From: Flavobacterium sp. KACC 22763
Lineage (GTDB): Bacteria; Bacteroidota; Bacteroidia; Flavobacteriales; Flavobacteriaceae
Assembly: GCF_028736155.1 (NCBI RefSeq)
Contig: NZ_CP117879.1
Span: 620,001 to 684,000, forward strand
Length of the DNA: 64,000 nucleotides
Direction of reading: 5' to 3'
In this document: positions 42,415 through 51,752 of the stretch, in pieces
How positions within the stretch are numbered: the stretch's first letter is position 1
How the letters are laid out: each line of letters begins with the position of its first letter
Notes under the pieces: model-generated
Seen by the model: only the letters and a program-made list of their open reading frames with translations
The model's database searches: none
Told to the model about the DNA's origin: nothing
Program-made: the position numbers and the translations under genes

Positions 42415-43539
42415 ATGGAAAAGTTGATTGTTAAAAATTTCGGACCAATAAAAGAAGCTGAAATAGATTTGACTAAATATGTGGTGTTTATTGGGGATAC
42501 TTCTACTGGGAAAAGTGTTTTGGCGAAGTTAATTTCTATTTTTAGGGATTTTTCCAATGTTGTGGGAAATAAATATGATGATTTAGATTATGAAAAAGAA
42601 TTAGATTTAACTAATCAATTAAAAAATTATAATATTGATTTTGATTTTGAGGATTCTTACTTTGAATTTTCTAATTCTGATTTATTAATAACAATTGAAA
42701 AGAAAAAAATTTCAAATATAAGGGATGGATCAGAGAAGATTAAGTTATCAAATCTAGAGGCACTCGGAGATTTTCATAATCTGGAAATGAAAAAAACTCT
42801 GTTGTCGCTTCTTAATAATACTAGAAAATCAATTTATTTTCCTCCTGAAAGAATTTTGACTTCTTTGATAGGGTCATCTATTTCTGGATTATGGGCTAAT
42901 AATGTAGCGCTTCCAGTTTGTTTTAAAAATTTTGCAGCAAATTATGAAGTTGCAAGAAAAGAAAAACAAAATGTGTCATTTGAAGATTTTGGTTTTAGTT
43001 ATGCTTTTGTTAATAATGAAGAATTGATATATAATCCTAGTGGTGAGTTTCAATTAAATAAAGCTTCAAGCGGAATACAATCATTATTACCGCTTCTTTT
43101 AGTCTTAAATCATGAATTAAGGTCAGAAGTTTTAAAACCAGAATTAAATTTTTTAGTAGAAGAGCCTGAATTGAATTTATTTCCTATAAAGCAAAAAAAA
43201 TTAATTGATTATTTGATACAAAATATAAGTAAAACAAATCATAAACTTATAATTACTACACACAGCCCGTATATACTTTCGGCATTAGATACATTAATAC
43301 TTGCGAAAAATACCTTTGATGAGCATACAAGTTTAAAAGATGTCATTAGTAAAATAGTTTTTGAACAAAGGTGGATTGATTATAATGAAATTTCTGTTTA
43401 TGAAGTACGAAATGATGGGATAGTTTATTCAATCAAGAATGAAGAATTTAGAAGTATTGATACAAATGCAATTGATAAAGTTTCAGATATTATTTCTGAG
43501 GAATTTGATAAATTAACAGAGTTACGATATGCACAATAA
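42415..43539 (+). CDS. RecF/OLD-type AAA ATPase, first gene of a two-gene cassette
   Basis: 374 residues. It opens with KLIVKNFGPIKEAEIDL, the SMC/RecF-like start, then Walker A GDTSTGKS (27-34), a signature-like SSGIQSLLPLLLVL (about 218) and Walker B NFLVEEPELNLFP (about 245-257). A switch His follows in ITTHSPYILSALD (about 281). It has no coiled-coil arms, no TOPRIM domain and no membrane segment. Such stand-alone ABC-type ATPases are commonly sensor partners of nucleases in anti-phage systems. Its last 11 bp overlap the next gene, so the two are translationally coupled. The role in defence is inferred. Confidence 0.85.
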   Translation: MEKLIVKNFGPIKEAEIDLTKYVVFIGDTSTGKSVLAKLISIFRDFSNVVGNKYDDLDYEKELDLTNQLKNYNIDFDFEDSYFEFSNSDLLITIEKKKISNIRDGSEKIKLSNLEALGDFHNLEMKKTLLSLLNNTRKSIYFPPERILTSLIGSSISGLWANNVALPVCFKNFAANYEVARKEKQNVSFEDFGFSYAFVNNEELIYNPSGEFQLNKASSGIQSLLPLLLVLNHELRSEVLKPELNFLVEEPELNLFPIKQKKLIDYLIQNISKTNHKLIITTHSPYILSALDTLILAKNTFDEHTSLKDVISKIVFEQRWIDYNEISVYEVRNDGIVYSIKNEEFRSIDTNAIDKVSDIISEEFDKLTELRYAQ

Positions 43540-43969
43540 TTTTGATGAATTGATTGAAGCTCATCAAGGTTGTTGTACAAAAAGTAAAGTGGCTTCTGAA
43601 AATAATATGAAATTTGAAATCAATACAAATGAAGATTTTACTAGGATTAAAATTGATAATTGTCTGATTTCTTCTCAAGAACTTCAAAAATGTGATTTTG
43701 GTTTTATTAGACATTCTAACAACGAATTTTATTTTGTAGAATTAAAAGGAAAAGATGTAAAGAAAGCTTTAAGTCAAATTGAAAATACAATATCAGTTTT
43801 TGAATCGTCTATTATTAAAATTCCTAAAGAGAAAAGATTAGCATTTATTGTTAGTTCCCGAAACCCACTTTCAAGTCCGGAGACTAACAATTTGAAACAA
43901 GCATTTGCAAAGAAATATGGTAAGCTTTTAGAAATTAAAAATAAATATTGTTCGCATATACCAAAATAA
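43529..43969 (+). CDS. small PD-(D/E)xK-like nuclease candidate, second gene of the cassette
   Basis: 146 residues with no signal peptide. CDFGFIRHSNNEFYFVELKG gives Asp56 in one strand, then Glu71-x-Lys73 in the next, followed by KKALSQIENT, where Gln83 sits one helix on. This D-x14-E-x-K plus Gln layout is typical of PD-(D/E)xK nucleases. The C-terminal part continues with beta-strand AFIVSSRN and a helix. I do not recognise a named family. It overlaps the ATPase gene by 11 bp, and its stop codon lies directly on the right terminator repeat. The nuclease call is by motif only. Confidence 0.6.
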   Translation: MHNNFDELIEAHQGCCTKSKVASENNMKFEINTNEDFTRIKIDNCLISSQELQKCDFGFIRHSNNEFYFVELKGKDVKKALSQIENTISVFESSIIKIPKEKRLAFIVSSRNPLSSPETNNLKQAFAKKYGKLLEIKNKYCSHIPK

Positions 43970-43997
43970 ACCGAGTCAGAAGTGGCTCGGTTTTTTT
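43968..43997 (+). terminator. right copy of the duplicated terminator
   Basis: It is identical to the first 30 bases of the copy at 42352 except one loop base (GAAG for GAAA). It begins inside the stop codon of the nuclease-like gene. Confidence 0.92.
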
Positions 43998-44016
43998 ATG
44001 GTATAGTTTTGTGTAG

Positions 44017-44036
44017 AGACGCACTGTAGTGCGTCT
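44017..44036. repeat. 20-bp palindrome family A, copy 4
   Basis: AGACGCACTGTAGTGCGTCT, one central base different from the perfect palindrome at 13505. It lies between the cassette's terminator and corA. Confidence 0.8.
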
Positions 44037-44119
44037 AACTCTAGGTTTTCCACAAACTGATAATTGTCATTTCCTGTTCGGATTCTTTTTCGTAATATTA
44101 CTATTGTAAATTTTCATGA

Positions 44120-45193
44120 ATGAGAAAGATTAAATACAAGAAAGGGCGCAAGCTGCAACATATTACTTTAGAGTACACTGGCACGCATAGAGAGCACGAA
44201 ACAGAGATGCAGCTTTTTGTATATAATGACGCAGATGTTGTCGAATACGATAAATTTACTGTCTTGGCTCTAAATTCTTGTTTTGATTACACAAAAAATA
44301 ATTGGCTCAATATTCATGGACTTCATGATATTAATCTTATAAAAACGATTGGTGCTCATTTTAAATTAGATGATTTTCTTCTTGCTGATATTTTAAACAC
44401 TACCAAAAGAACCAAATTAGAAGATCAGCAAGAGATTCTGTTCTTCAATATAAAATCGCTTCTTCCTTCTGAATATTCGGATAACATAAGTGTTGAACAA
44501 CTAAGCTTTATTTTGAAGGACGGAATCTTAATTTCCTTTCAAGAAAAACGTAGCGACTTCTTTACCCATATTCGAGAGCGTTTACGTACGCATGCTGGAA
44601 TTGTTAGAACCAAAAAGGTAGATTATCTCTTGTATTTACTTTTAGACGCTGTAATGGAAAATTTCTACATTACGCTGGAAGATGAAGAAGATAAAATCGA
44701 AGATTTAATCAATTTAACTAAAAAAGACGCTAAACCAGTTATTTTAGAAAAAATTGAAAACCATCGCGATAACTTAAACTTCTTAAAACGCTCTATAGTG
44801 CCGCTTCGAGATTCGCTTTATTATTTAAAAACGAAAAAAGATGACGACGATGATAATGGATTAATCCAGAAAGAAACATTCAATTTTTTTATCAGATTGC
44901 ATCAGAAAAGTTTAGAACTTTTAGATCAAATAGAATCAGATATGAGCGCTTTAGAGAGTGCTTCTAATTTTTATTTTTCGGAACAAAGCCGAAAAATGAA
45001 CGAAATCATGAAAACGCTGACCATCATATCAGCCATATTTATTCCGCTTACTTTTATTGTTGGAGTATACGGAATGAACTTTGAAAACATGCCAGAACTT
45101 AAAATGCAAAATGGCTATTTTGTAGTCATGGGTTTAATGTTTTTGCTGGTAATAGCCCTAATCATTTATTTCAAAAAACGGCGCTGGTTTTAA
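44120..45193 (+). CDS. corA: CorA-family magnesium/divalent-cation channel
   Basis: 357 residues. A long cytoplasmic N-terminal domain with an extended helix (about 150-290) precedes two C-terminal membrane spans, with the GMN selectivity motif in YGMNFENMPE after the first and the basic tail KKRRWF after the second. CorA forms pentamers that let Mg2+ into the cell. It uses ATG 44120; an overlapping ATG at 44116 runs to an early stop. Confidence 0.95.
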   Translation: MRKIKYKKGRKLQHITLEYTGTHREHETEMQLFVYNDADVVEYDKFTVLALNSCFDYTKNNWLNIHGLHDINLIKTIGAHFKLDDFLLADILNTTKRTKLEDQQEILFFNIKSLLPSEYSDNISVEQLSFILKDGILISFQEKRSDFFTHIRERLRTHAGIVRTKKVDYLLYLLLDAVMENFYITLEDEEDKIEDLINLTKKDAKPVILEKIENHRDNLNFLKRSIVPLRDSLYYLKTKKDDDDDNGLIQKETFNFFIRLHQKSLELLDQIESDMSALESASNFYFSEQSRKMNEIMKTLTIISAIFIPLTFIVGVYGMNFENMPELKMQNGYFVVMGLMFLLVIALIIYFKKRRWF

Positions 45194-45234
45194 GCCCGTT
45201 TTACAGTTGAAAAACGTGATTTTATAAATTTGGT

Positions 45235-45242
45235 ATTTAGAA
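45235..45242 (+). promoter_or_regulatory. -7 promoter element of pta
   Basis: TAAATTTG matches TAnnTTTG exactly and ends 16 nt before ATG 45259. Confidence 0.6.
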
Positions 45243-45258
45243 TAAAAAATAAATAATT

Positions 45259-47352
45259 ATGAGTAAAGCAATATATATAGCCACTAGCGATCATAATAGC
45301 GGTAAATCAATTATTACGCTCGGATTAATGAGTATCTTAATTGGTAAAACAGCTAAAGTAGGGTATTTTAGACCTATAATCGAAGATTTTGTCGATGGTG
45401 AGGTAGATAATCATATTGAAACCGTTTTGTCGTATTTCAACCTCGATATTGCGTTTGAAGATGCTTACGCTATTACCAAAAGCAGATTAATCAAGAAAAA
45501 GAATAAAGGAAAGATAGGAGAGGTTCTGGATCTGATTATTGAGAAGTATAAAAAACTAGAAGAAAGATTTGATTTTGTTTTGGTTGAAGGAACCAGCTTT
45601 ACGGGAGAAGGAACTTCAATCGAATTGGATTTGAATGTTTTGATTGCCAAAAACCTCGGAATTCCAACCATAATTGTAGGTTCTGGAGTTGGAAAAACCT
45701 TAGAAGAGCTTTTAGATAGCTTGTATTTAGTCTATGATTCTTTCAAAGTAAAAGAGGTTGAAGTTTTATCTGTTTTTGCCAATAAAGTACAGCCGGAAAA
45801 TATCGAATTGGTGACAAATAGTTTGCAAAAAAGTTTGCCTTCAAACGTATTGATCAACACAATTCCGCTTATTTCGAGTTTGAATAATCCGACTATGCAG
45901 GAAATTGTAAACGAATTGAATGCTAAAGTCTTGTTTGGAGAAAATTATCTGAATAACGAAATCGGACATTACAGTGTAGGTGCCATGCAACTTCATAACT
46001 ATTTGGTGCATCTGCATAACAACGCTCTTGTAATTACGCCAGGAGACCGTTCGGATATTATTTTAGGAGCTTTACAGGCAAATGAATCGGCAAATTACCC
46101 GACGATTTCAGGAATTATCCTGACAGGAAATATTGTTCCAGAAGAAAGTATTTTAAAGCTTATTGAAGGACTTTCTGCGATCGTACCAATTATCGCTGTT
46201 GATGGTGGAACGTATCATATTACCAATAAAATAGGTTCTATAAAATCGGAGATTTACGCCAACAATACACATAAGATTGAAACCTCAATTAATACTTTTG
46301 AAAAGTACGTCGAAATCGAAGCTTTATCGCAAAGAGTAATTACTTTTCAGCCTGAAGGTATGACACCAAAAATGTTTCAATACAACATGGTTAAAAGAGC
46401 TAAACAGCACCGTAAACATATCGTACTGCCGGAAGGAAATGATGACCGAATTATTACAGCAGCATCGAGATTGCTGGATATGGATGTAGTAGATATTTCA
46501 ATCATTGGAGATAAAAAACAAATAGAAAGTAAAGTTGCAGAACTTGGACTTACATTTGATTTTTCTAAAGTGAATATCATCAATCCGATCGAATCTGAAA
46601 TGTATGAAGATTATGCTAATACTTATTATGAGCTTAGAAAAGCTAAAAATGTAAGTATTACAATGGCAAGAGATTTAATGGAAGATGTATCGTATTTCGG
46701 AACTATGATGGTCTACAAAGGTCATGCAGACGGAATGGTTTCTGGTGCAGCGCACACGACACAGCATACCATTTTACCGGCATTGCAATTCATTAAAACT
46801 AAACCCAATTCTTCTGTAGTTTCTTCTGTATTCTTTATGTGTCTAGAAGACAGAGTATCTGTTTTTGGTGATTGTGCCATTAATCCAAACCCAACAGCAG
46901 AACAATTGGCAGAAATCGCTATTTCTTCAGCTGAGTCAAGCTTAGCTTTCGGAATTGAACCAAAAATCGCCATGCTTTCTTATTCTTCGGGATCATCAGG
47001 AAAAGGAGATGAGGTTGACAAAGTAAGAACGGCTACAGCAATCGTAAAAGAAAAAAGACCAGATTTAAAAATCGAAGGGCCAATTCAGTACGATGCAGCA
47101 GTTGATTTAAGTGTTGGAAAAAGCAAAATGCCAGATTCAGAAGTGGCAGGACAGGCCAGTGTATTGATTTTCCCAGATTTAAATACTGGAAATAATACTT
47201 ACAAAGCCGTTCAAAGAGAAACAGGAGCTTTGGCAATTGGTCCAATGTTACAAGGTTTAAATAAGCCTGTAAACGACTTAAGCCGTGGCTGTACTGTAGA
47301 TGATATTATCAATACAGTAGTAATTACAGCGATTCAAGCACAAGGAATGTAG
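45259..47352 (+). CDS. pta: phosphate acetyltransferase, long form
   Basis: 697 residues, the long Pta with three parts: an N-terminal P-loop domain (SDHNSGKSIITLGL), a DRTGG domain (about 210-330, ITPGDRSDIILGAL) and the catalytic PTA_PTB domain (about 385-697; VLPEGNDDRIITAA, DGMVSGAAHTTQHTI, SYSSGSSGKGDEVDKV). It interconverts acetyl-CoA and acetyl phosphate. It works with ackA, 307 bp downstream, in acetate overflow or uptake. Confidence 0.98.
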   Translation: MSKAIYIATSDHNSGKSIITLGLMSILIGKTAKVGYFRPIIEDFVDGEVDNHIETVLSYFNLDIAFEDAYAITKSRLIKKKNKGKIGEVLDLIIEKYKKLEERFDFVLVEGTSFTGEGTSIELDLNVLIAKNLGIPTIIVGSGVGKTLEELLDSLYLVYDSFKVKEVEVLSVFANKVQPENIELVTNSLQKSLPSNVLINTIPLISSLNNPTMQEIVNELNAKVLFGENYLNNEIGHYSVGAMQLHNYLVHLHNNALVITPGDRSDIILGALQANESANYPTISGIILTGNIVPEESILKLIEGLSAIVPIIAVDGGTYHITNKIGSIKSEIYANNTHKIETSINTFEKYVEIEALSQRVITFQPEGMTPKMFQYNMVKRAKQHRKHIVLPEGNDDRIITAASRLLDMDVVDISIIGDKKQIESKVAELGLTFDFSKVNIINPIESEMYEDYANTYYELRKAKNVSITMARDLMEDVSYFGTMMVYKGHADGMVSGAAHTTQHTILPALQFIKTKPNSSVVSSVFFMCLEDRVSVFGDCAINPNPTAEQLAEIAISSAESSLAFGIEPKIAMLSYSSGSSGKGDEVDKVRTATAIVKEKRPDLKIEGPIQYDAAVDLSVGKSKMPDSEVAGQASVLIFPDLNTGNNTYKAVQRETGALAIGPMLQGLNKPVNDLSRGCTVDDIINTVVITAIQAQGM

Positions 47353-47659
47353 GTAATTGTGAATTGTTAATGGTAAATTGTGAATTATAACATTGCCTTA
47401 AAAATTGCTTTTATTTCAATTAAAAATAGAAAATTAAAAATTAAAAAAAATAGAACGCAGATGAGACTGATTCGCTATCGCGAGAACGCAGATTTGTACG
47501 GATTTTATTTTTGATTGAATAAAAAACCGTTTTAATTCGCGTCTTTACGAAGTAAATTTGCATCATCCGCGTACTAATTTGAACAGAGAAAAATAAAGAT
47601 TTATGTCTTTTTAAGAAAACTTAGCATCTTAGAGACTTAGTACCTTAGCAACTTAAAAA
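47353..47659. repeat. repeat-filled gap between pta and ackA, with octamer array 47620-47655
   Basis: The 307 bp hold an AATTGTGAATT-like tandem stretch, a GAACGCAGAT direct repeat (two copies) around a CGCTATCGCG palindrome-like core, and a CTTAGNAN array (CTTAGCAT, CTTAGAGA, CTTAGTAC, CTTAGCAA, CTTA) ending 4 bp before the ackA ATG. No ORF or clear terminator is supported, so pta-ackA read-through remains possible. Confidence 0.7.
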
Positions 47660-48844
47660 ATGAAAATACTAATTATAAACTCAGGAAGTTCTTCAATCAA
47701 ATACCAGTTAATGGTAATGCCAGAAAACGAAGTAATCTGTTCTGGAATGATTGACCGAATTGGTTTAGAAACTTCAAATATTACTTTTAAAACAGCCACT
47801 TCCTCACGTGAAGAAACACTTCCGATTCCGAATCATAAAGTAGGTTTACAGAAAGTAGCTAATATGCTTTTGGATCCTGAAAAAGGAGTAATTAAATCGA
47901 CTTCAGAGATTGCAGCTGTTGGTCATCGCGTGGTGCACGGCGGAAGCGATTTTAGCGCAACAGTAAAAATTGATGAAAAAGTTAAGGAAAAAATCAAACA
48001 GCTTTTTGAATTGGCGCCTTTGCACAATCCTGCCAATTTAGAAGGAATTAATGTGGCAGAAGAAATCTTTAGTTCTGCAGAACAAATTGCTGTTTTTGAT
48101 ACCGCTTTTCATCAAACTATGCCAGAGGTAGCGTATAAATATGCGATTCCGAATTATCTTTTGACAGAAAACAAAGTACGTGTTTACGGTTTTCATGGAA
48201 CGAGCCACAAATATGTTTCTGAAAAGGCTATTAATTATTTAAAAGATAATTCTAAAATAATTACCATTCACTTAGGAAATGGTTGTAGTATGGCCGCTGT
48301 GAAAAACGGAAAATGTATTGATACTTCAATGGGATTTTCTCCTTCAAACGGTTTGATTATGGGGACCAGAGCAGGAGATATTGACCAGTCAGTGGTATTT
48401 TATATGATTAAAAATTTAGGATATACTCCAGACGAAGTAAATGCTGTTTTGTTGAAACAAAGCGGTATGCTTGGGCTTACAGGTTACAGCGATTTGCGTG
48501 ATATTGAAGCCGAAGCAGAAAAAGGCAACAAAGATTGTCAATTAGCTTTACAAATGAATGCGTACAGAATTCGAAAAACAATTGGAGCTTATGCCGCCGC
48601 TCTAAACGGATTAGATGCAATTGTTTTTACTGCAGGAATTGGAGAAAACTCATCTTATATGCGTAATTTGATTTGTACCGATATGAATTATTTCGGAATT
48701 GAAATTGACACAGGGAAAAATGAACTGCGTTCTAAAGAATTAAGAGAAATCAATTCAGAGAAGTCTAAAGTAAAAGTTTTAGTAGTTCCGACTGATGAAG
48801 AATACGAAATTGCAAATCAGGTTTTTCAATTGCTTGAAAATTAG
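47660..48844 (+). CDS. ackA: acetate kinase
   Basis: 394 residues with ASKHA-fold motifs: IINSGSSSIKYQL at the start, GHRVVHGG, FDTAFHQTMP, YGFHGTSHKYV, GNGCSMAAVKNGKCIDTSMGF and FTAGIGENS. It makes ATP from acetyl phosphate or the reverse. The ATG follows the octamer array by 4 bp, so the array's AAAAAATG tail forms the leader. A strong terminator follows. Confidence 0.98.
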   Translation: MKILIINSGSSSIKYQLMVMPENEVICSGMIDRIGLETSNITFKTATSSREETLPIPNHKVGLQKVANMLLDPEKGVIKSTSEIAAVGHRVVHGGSDFSATVKIDEKVKEKIKQLFELAPLHNPANLEGINVAEEIFSSAEQIAVFDTAFHQTMPEVAYKYAIPNYLLTENKVRVYGFHGTSHKYVSEKAINYLKDNSKIITIHLGNGCSMAAVKNGKCIDTSMGFSPSNGLIMGTRAGDIDQSVVFYMIKNLGYTPDEVNAVLLKQSGMLGLTGYSDLRDIEAEAEKGNKDCQLALQMNAYRIRKTIGAYAAALNGLDAIVFTAGIGENSSYMRNLICTDMNYFGIEIDTGKNELRSKELREINSEKSKVKVLVVPTDEEYEIANQVFQLLEN

Positions 48845-48869
48845 AAAGTTTTATTTTCTACTTACTTAT

Positions 48870-48893
48870 AGGCTCCTTTATGGAGCCTTTTTT
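48870..48893 (+). terminator. intrinsic terminator after ackA
   Basis: AGGCTCC-TTTAT-GGAGCCT with a T-run behind it. Confidence 0.9.
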
Positions 48894-48920
48894 ATACTTT
48901 CAGTTTAAGTTTTTTGTCAG

Positions 48921-48928
48921 TATCTTTG
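48921..48928 (+). promoter_or_regulatory. -7 promoter element of the PUL regulator gene
   Basis: TATCTTTG matches TAnnTTTG. In-frame TTG codons at 48914 and 48925-48928 fall on or before it, leaving TTG 48947 as the first start after the likely transcription start. Confidence 0.55.
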
Positions 48929-48946
48929 AATTTAAAAAATAATATC

Positions 48947-51691
48947 TTGAAATCGATACTTTTTAAATCCGTTTTCTTCTTTTTCATCGCTTTACAGCTT
49001 CAAGCACAAGAATTACTTCCTTTTGTCGAAAATTACAGCAAATCAGATTATCAGGGAGATAATCAAATCTGGAATGTTGTGCAAGGAAACGATAATGCAA
49101 TGTACTTTGCAAATAACCATTATTTGCTTCGTTACGACGGAGTAAAATGGGAAAAATATACACTTCCGAATAAAACTATTATTCGATCAATTCTGATTGA
49201 AGGAGATAAAATATATTCTGGTTCATATAAAGAATTTGGTTATTGGTACAGAAAAGATGGTACCATGCATTATGTCTCAATTACCAAAAATCTCAGATTA
49301 TTTGATGAAAAAGATAATGAAGAGATTTGGAAAATTTTCAGATTTAACGGCGCTCTTTATTTTCAATCTTTTAACGATGTTTTTATTTACAATGGAAAAA
49401 CAGTTAAGAAAATTAAGTTTCCTTTTCTTATTTCATATTGTTTTGGAGTAGATAAAAATTTATATGTTGCTTCTGTTAAAGATGGAATTTATAAAATGAA
49501 CGGTAAATACATTTCCAATCCAAAGGGATGGGACGTTTTAAAAAATACTGTTGTTCACGCTATAGAAAAGTTTCAAAATACGACTTATATTTTTACACAA
49601 AAAAAAGGTGTTTTCATTGTAGAAAAAAATGGATTGAAAGCTTGGGATCATCCTATAAATGAAACTTTAAAAGCTGCAACCATCAATGTGGCAAAATTTG
49701 TCAAAAATGATAAGTTGATTATTGGAACTGGAAATCGCGGAATTTACATTTTAGATTTGAAAAATAATTCCTATAAAAATATTGAGCGTAATAATGTTTT
49801 AATGAATAATTCGGTCCTAAGTATAGGATTGGATAAAGAGAACGATTTGTGGGTTGGTTTAGATAATGGTATAGCTCATATTGAGGTTAATTCCCCTATT
49901 TCTTTCTTTTATGATAACTCTGGCCTTTTAGGATCTGTTTACGCTGTGGCAGCAATTAATAAAGGTTATTTAATTGCATCAAATCACGGTATTTTTGAGT
50001 ACAGTGCAGGAAAATTTAATATGATGCCTAATACACAAGGGCAAGGCTGGAATATTTCTTTAATTGATGGAAAATATATTATTGGCCACAATGACGGCAC
50101 TTTTTCATATGAAAATAATGCTTTGACCAAAATAAATGGTGTCAGCGGTGGCTGGAATATGTCTAAAAGCAGTATCAACAACACTTATTTTCAATCGACT
50201 TATAGCGGTATTTTAGTTTATGATGATCCATCAAACATGTCTCATTATAAAATTATAAAGGATCTGGCAAAGCCAATAAAATATGTTGCTCAAAATAAAA
50301 AGAATGAAATCTGGGCGGCAGACAATTATCGAGGTTTGTACCGAGTTTTGCTAGATGATAATTATAATACATTAAAAGTTGAAAACGTCACACAGCAAGG
50401 CAAAATACAGAATGATTTTGGAATAAAGATTTTTGAATTTAGAAAAGAAATACTTTTTTTGATTAACAATTCTTGGTATACCTACAATTCGATATCCAAT
50501 AAATTGGAAGAAAATGAATTGTTTAATACAAACTTCAGAAATGTTACAGATGTAGTTTCCATAGACGAAGATCATTTTATGGTTCTGCAAAATGGAATCT
50601 TGTACCATATTTATGCTCAAGGAAACAAATTTGTATGGAATATTATTCAGGAGAAATATTATAAAGGAAAATTGATTAATGAGAATCTCAGAATTTTTAA
50701 AAAAGACAATTATTATTTGTTTAATCTCGATGATGGATTTATTTCTCTTAAACTAGAATATGAAAACAAACAAAATTCAGAAGTAAAGATTGAAGCATTT
50801 AGTGATGATGCTTTAATTCCGAGCGATGAAAAAATTAAATTCAATACAGAATTAAAGATTAATGTTATTTCTGGAATTTATGGAGCGAGCAGGCCAAATT
50901 TGTTTTATAAGCTTGACAAAGAAAAAGAGTTTATTCCAATCTCAGATGGATTGATTGTTTTGAATAATTTGAGCAGTGGTTATCATGCTGTAGAAATATT
51001 CAAACATGATGGAGCAACCTATGATGCAGTTTCATCATATAAATTTAAAGTTGCAGAACCTTGGTATTTTTCATTTTGGATGATTCTGCTGTATTTTCTT
51101 GTAATCGGAGCAGTTTTGTTTTTCTATTATAAATGGAATAAGCTTCGTTATATGCAAAAATTAAAATTGCAGGCTGAAGAATTAAAGCATCAAAGAGAAA
51201 TTCTTGAAATGGAATTGAAAAAGGAAAACGAACTTAATATTCAAGAATACGAAAAGCACATTTTAGAATTAGAATTGCAGGCTAAATCTTCTGAAGTTGC
51301 TGGTAAGTCATTATCGATTGCCAAACAAACTGAAATGATCGATAAAATTCAAGGTATTTTAGAAACCGAAAAAGACTTTAGTAAACTTAAAAATGAAATT
51401 AGAAAAGCTATTAAGATTAATGAAGTAAATAAACACGAATGGGAAACATTTGAGACCAATTTGAATCAAATCCATAATGAGTTTATCATTAATCTGTCTA
51501 AAAAATATCCGCAACTAACTCCAAAGGATATAAAACTATGTGTTTACCTTAAAATGAACCTTTCTTCTAAAGAAATTGCCCCTATGATGAATATATCATT
51601 TAGAGGCGTAGAACTGCATAGATATCGCCTTAGAAAGAAACTAAACCTTACTCAGGACGAAAACCTGTCAAAGTTTTTATTAACTCTGTAA
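48947..51691 (+). CDS. membrane-spanning Y_Y_Y sensor with LuxR-type HTH (PUL regulator)
   Basis: About 914 residues from TTG 48947. It has a signal peptide (FKSVFFFFIALQLQAQ), a periplasmic beta-propeller (about 25-630, e.g. DLWVGLDNGIAHIE), a Y_Y_Y domain (about 640-705), one membrane helix (about 712-732), a coiled coil (about 740-790) and a C-terminal LuxR/GerE-type HTH (about 850-914, LTPKDIKLCVYLKMNLSSKEIAPMMNISFRGVELHRYRL). No kinase or receiver is present, so sensing and DNA binding are on one membrane protein. It lies directly upstream of susC-susD and probably controls them. There is no ATG near the start, so a TTG start is required to keep the signal peptide. Confidence 0.9.
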   Translation: MKSILFKSVFFFFIALQLQAQELLPFVENYSKSDYQGDNQIWNVVQGNDNAMYFANNHYLLRYDGVKWEKYTLPNKTIIRSILIEGDKIYSGSYKEFGYWYRKDGTMHYVSITKNLRLFDEKDNEEIWKIFRFNGALYFQSFNDVFIYNGKTVKKIKFPFLISYCFGVDKNLYVASVKDGIYKMNGKYISNPKGWDVLKNTVVHAIEKFQNTTYIFTQKKGVFIVEKNGLKAWDHPINETLKAATINVAKFVKNDKLIIGTGNRGIYILDLKNNSYKNIERNNVLMNNSVLSIGLDKENDLWVGLDNGIAHIEVNSPISFFYDNSGLLGSVYAVAAINKGYLIASNHGIFEYSAGKFNMMPNTQGQGWNISLIDGKYIIGHNDGTFSYENNALTKINGVSGGWNMSKSSINNTYFQSTYSGILVYDDPSNMSHYKIIKDLAKPIKYVAQNKKNEIWAADNYRGLYRVLLDDNYNTLKVENVTQQGKIQNDFGIKIFEFRKEILFLINNSWYTYNSISNKLEENELFNTNFRNVTDVVSIDEDHFMVLQNGILYHIYAQGNKFVWNIIQEKYYKGKLINENLRIFKKDNYYLFNLDDGFISLKLEYENKQNSEVKIEAFSDDALIPSDEKIKFNTELKINVISGIYGASRPNLFYKLDKEKEFIPISDGLIVLNNLSSGYHAVEIFKHDGATYDAVSSYKFKVAEPWYFSFWMILLYFLVIGAVLFFYYKWNKLRYMQKLKLQAEELKHQREILEMELKKENELNIQEYEKHILELELQAKSSEVAGKSLSIAKQTEMIDKIQGILETEKDFSKLKNEIRKAIKINEVNKHEWETFETNLNQIHNEFIINLSKKYPQLTPKDIKLCVYLKMNLSSKEIAPMMNISFRGVELHRYRLRKKLNLTQDENLSKFLLTL

Positions 51692-51752
51692 GATTTGGTT
51701 TTGTTTTTTACAGAATTTATATTTTTCCATATCATTTTTTATATAATTACAA

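Noticed and set aside
48947..51691. Classifying the Y_Y_Y/LuxR protein as a two-component histidine kinase
   Set aside because: No HisKA, HATPase or receiver motifs occur between the membrane helix and the HTH; only a coiled coil is there.
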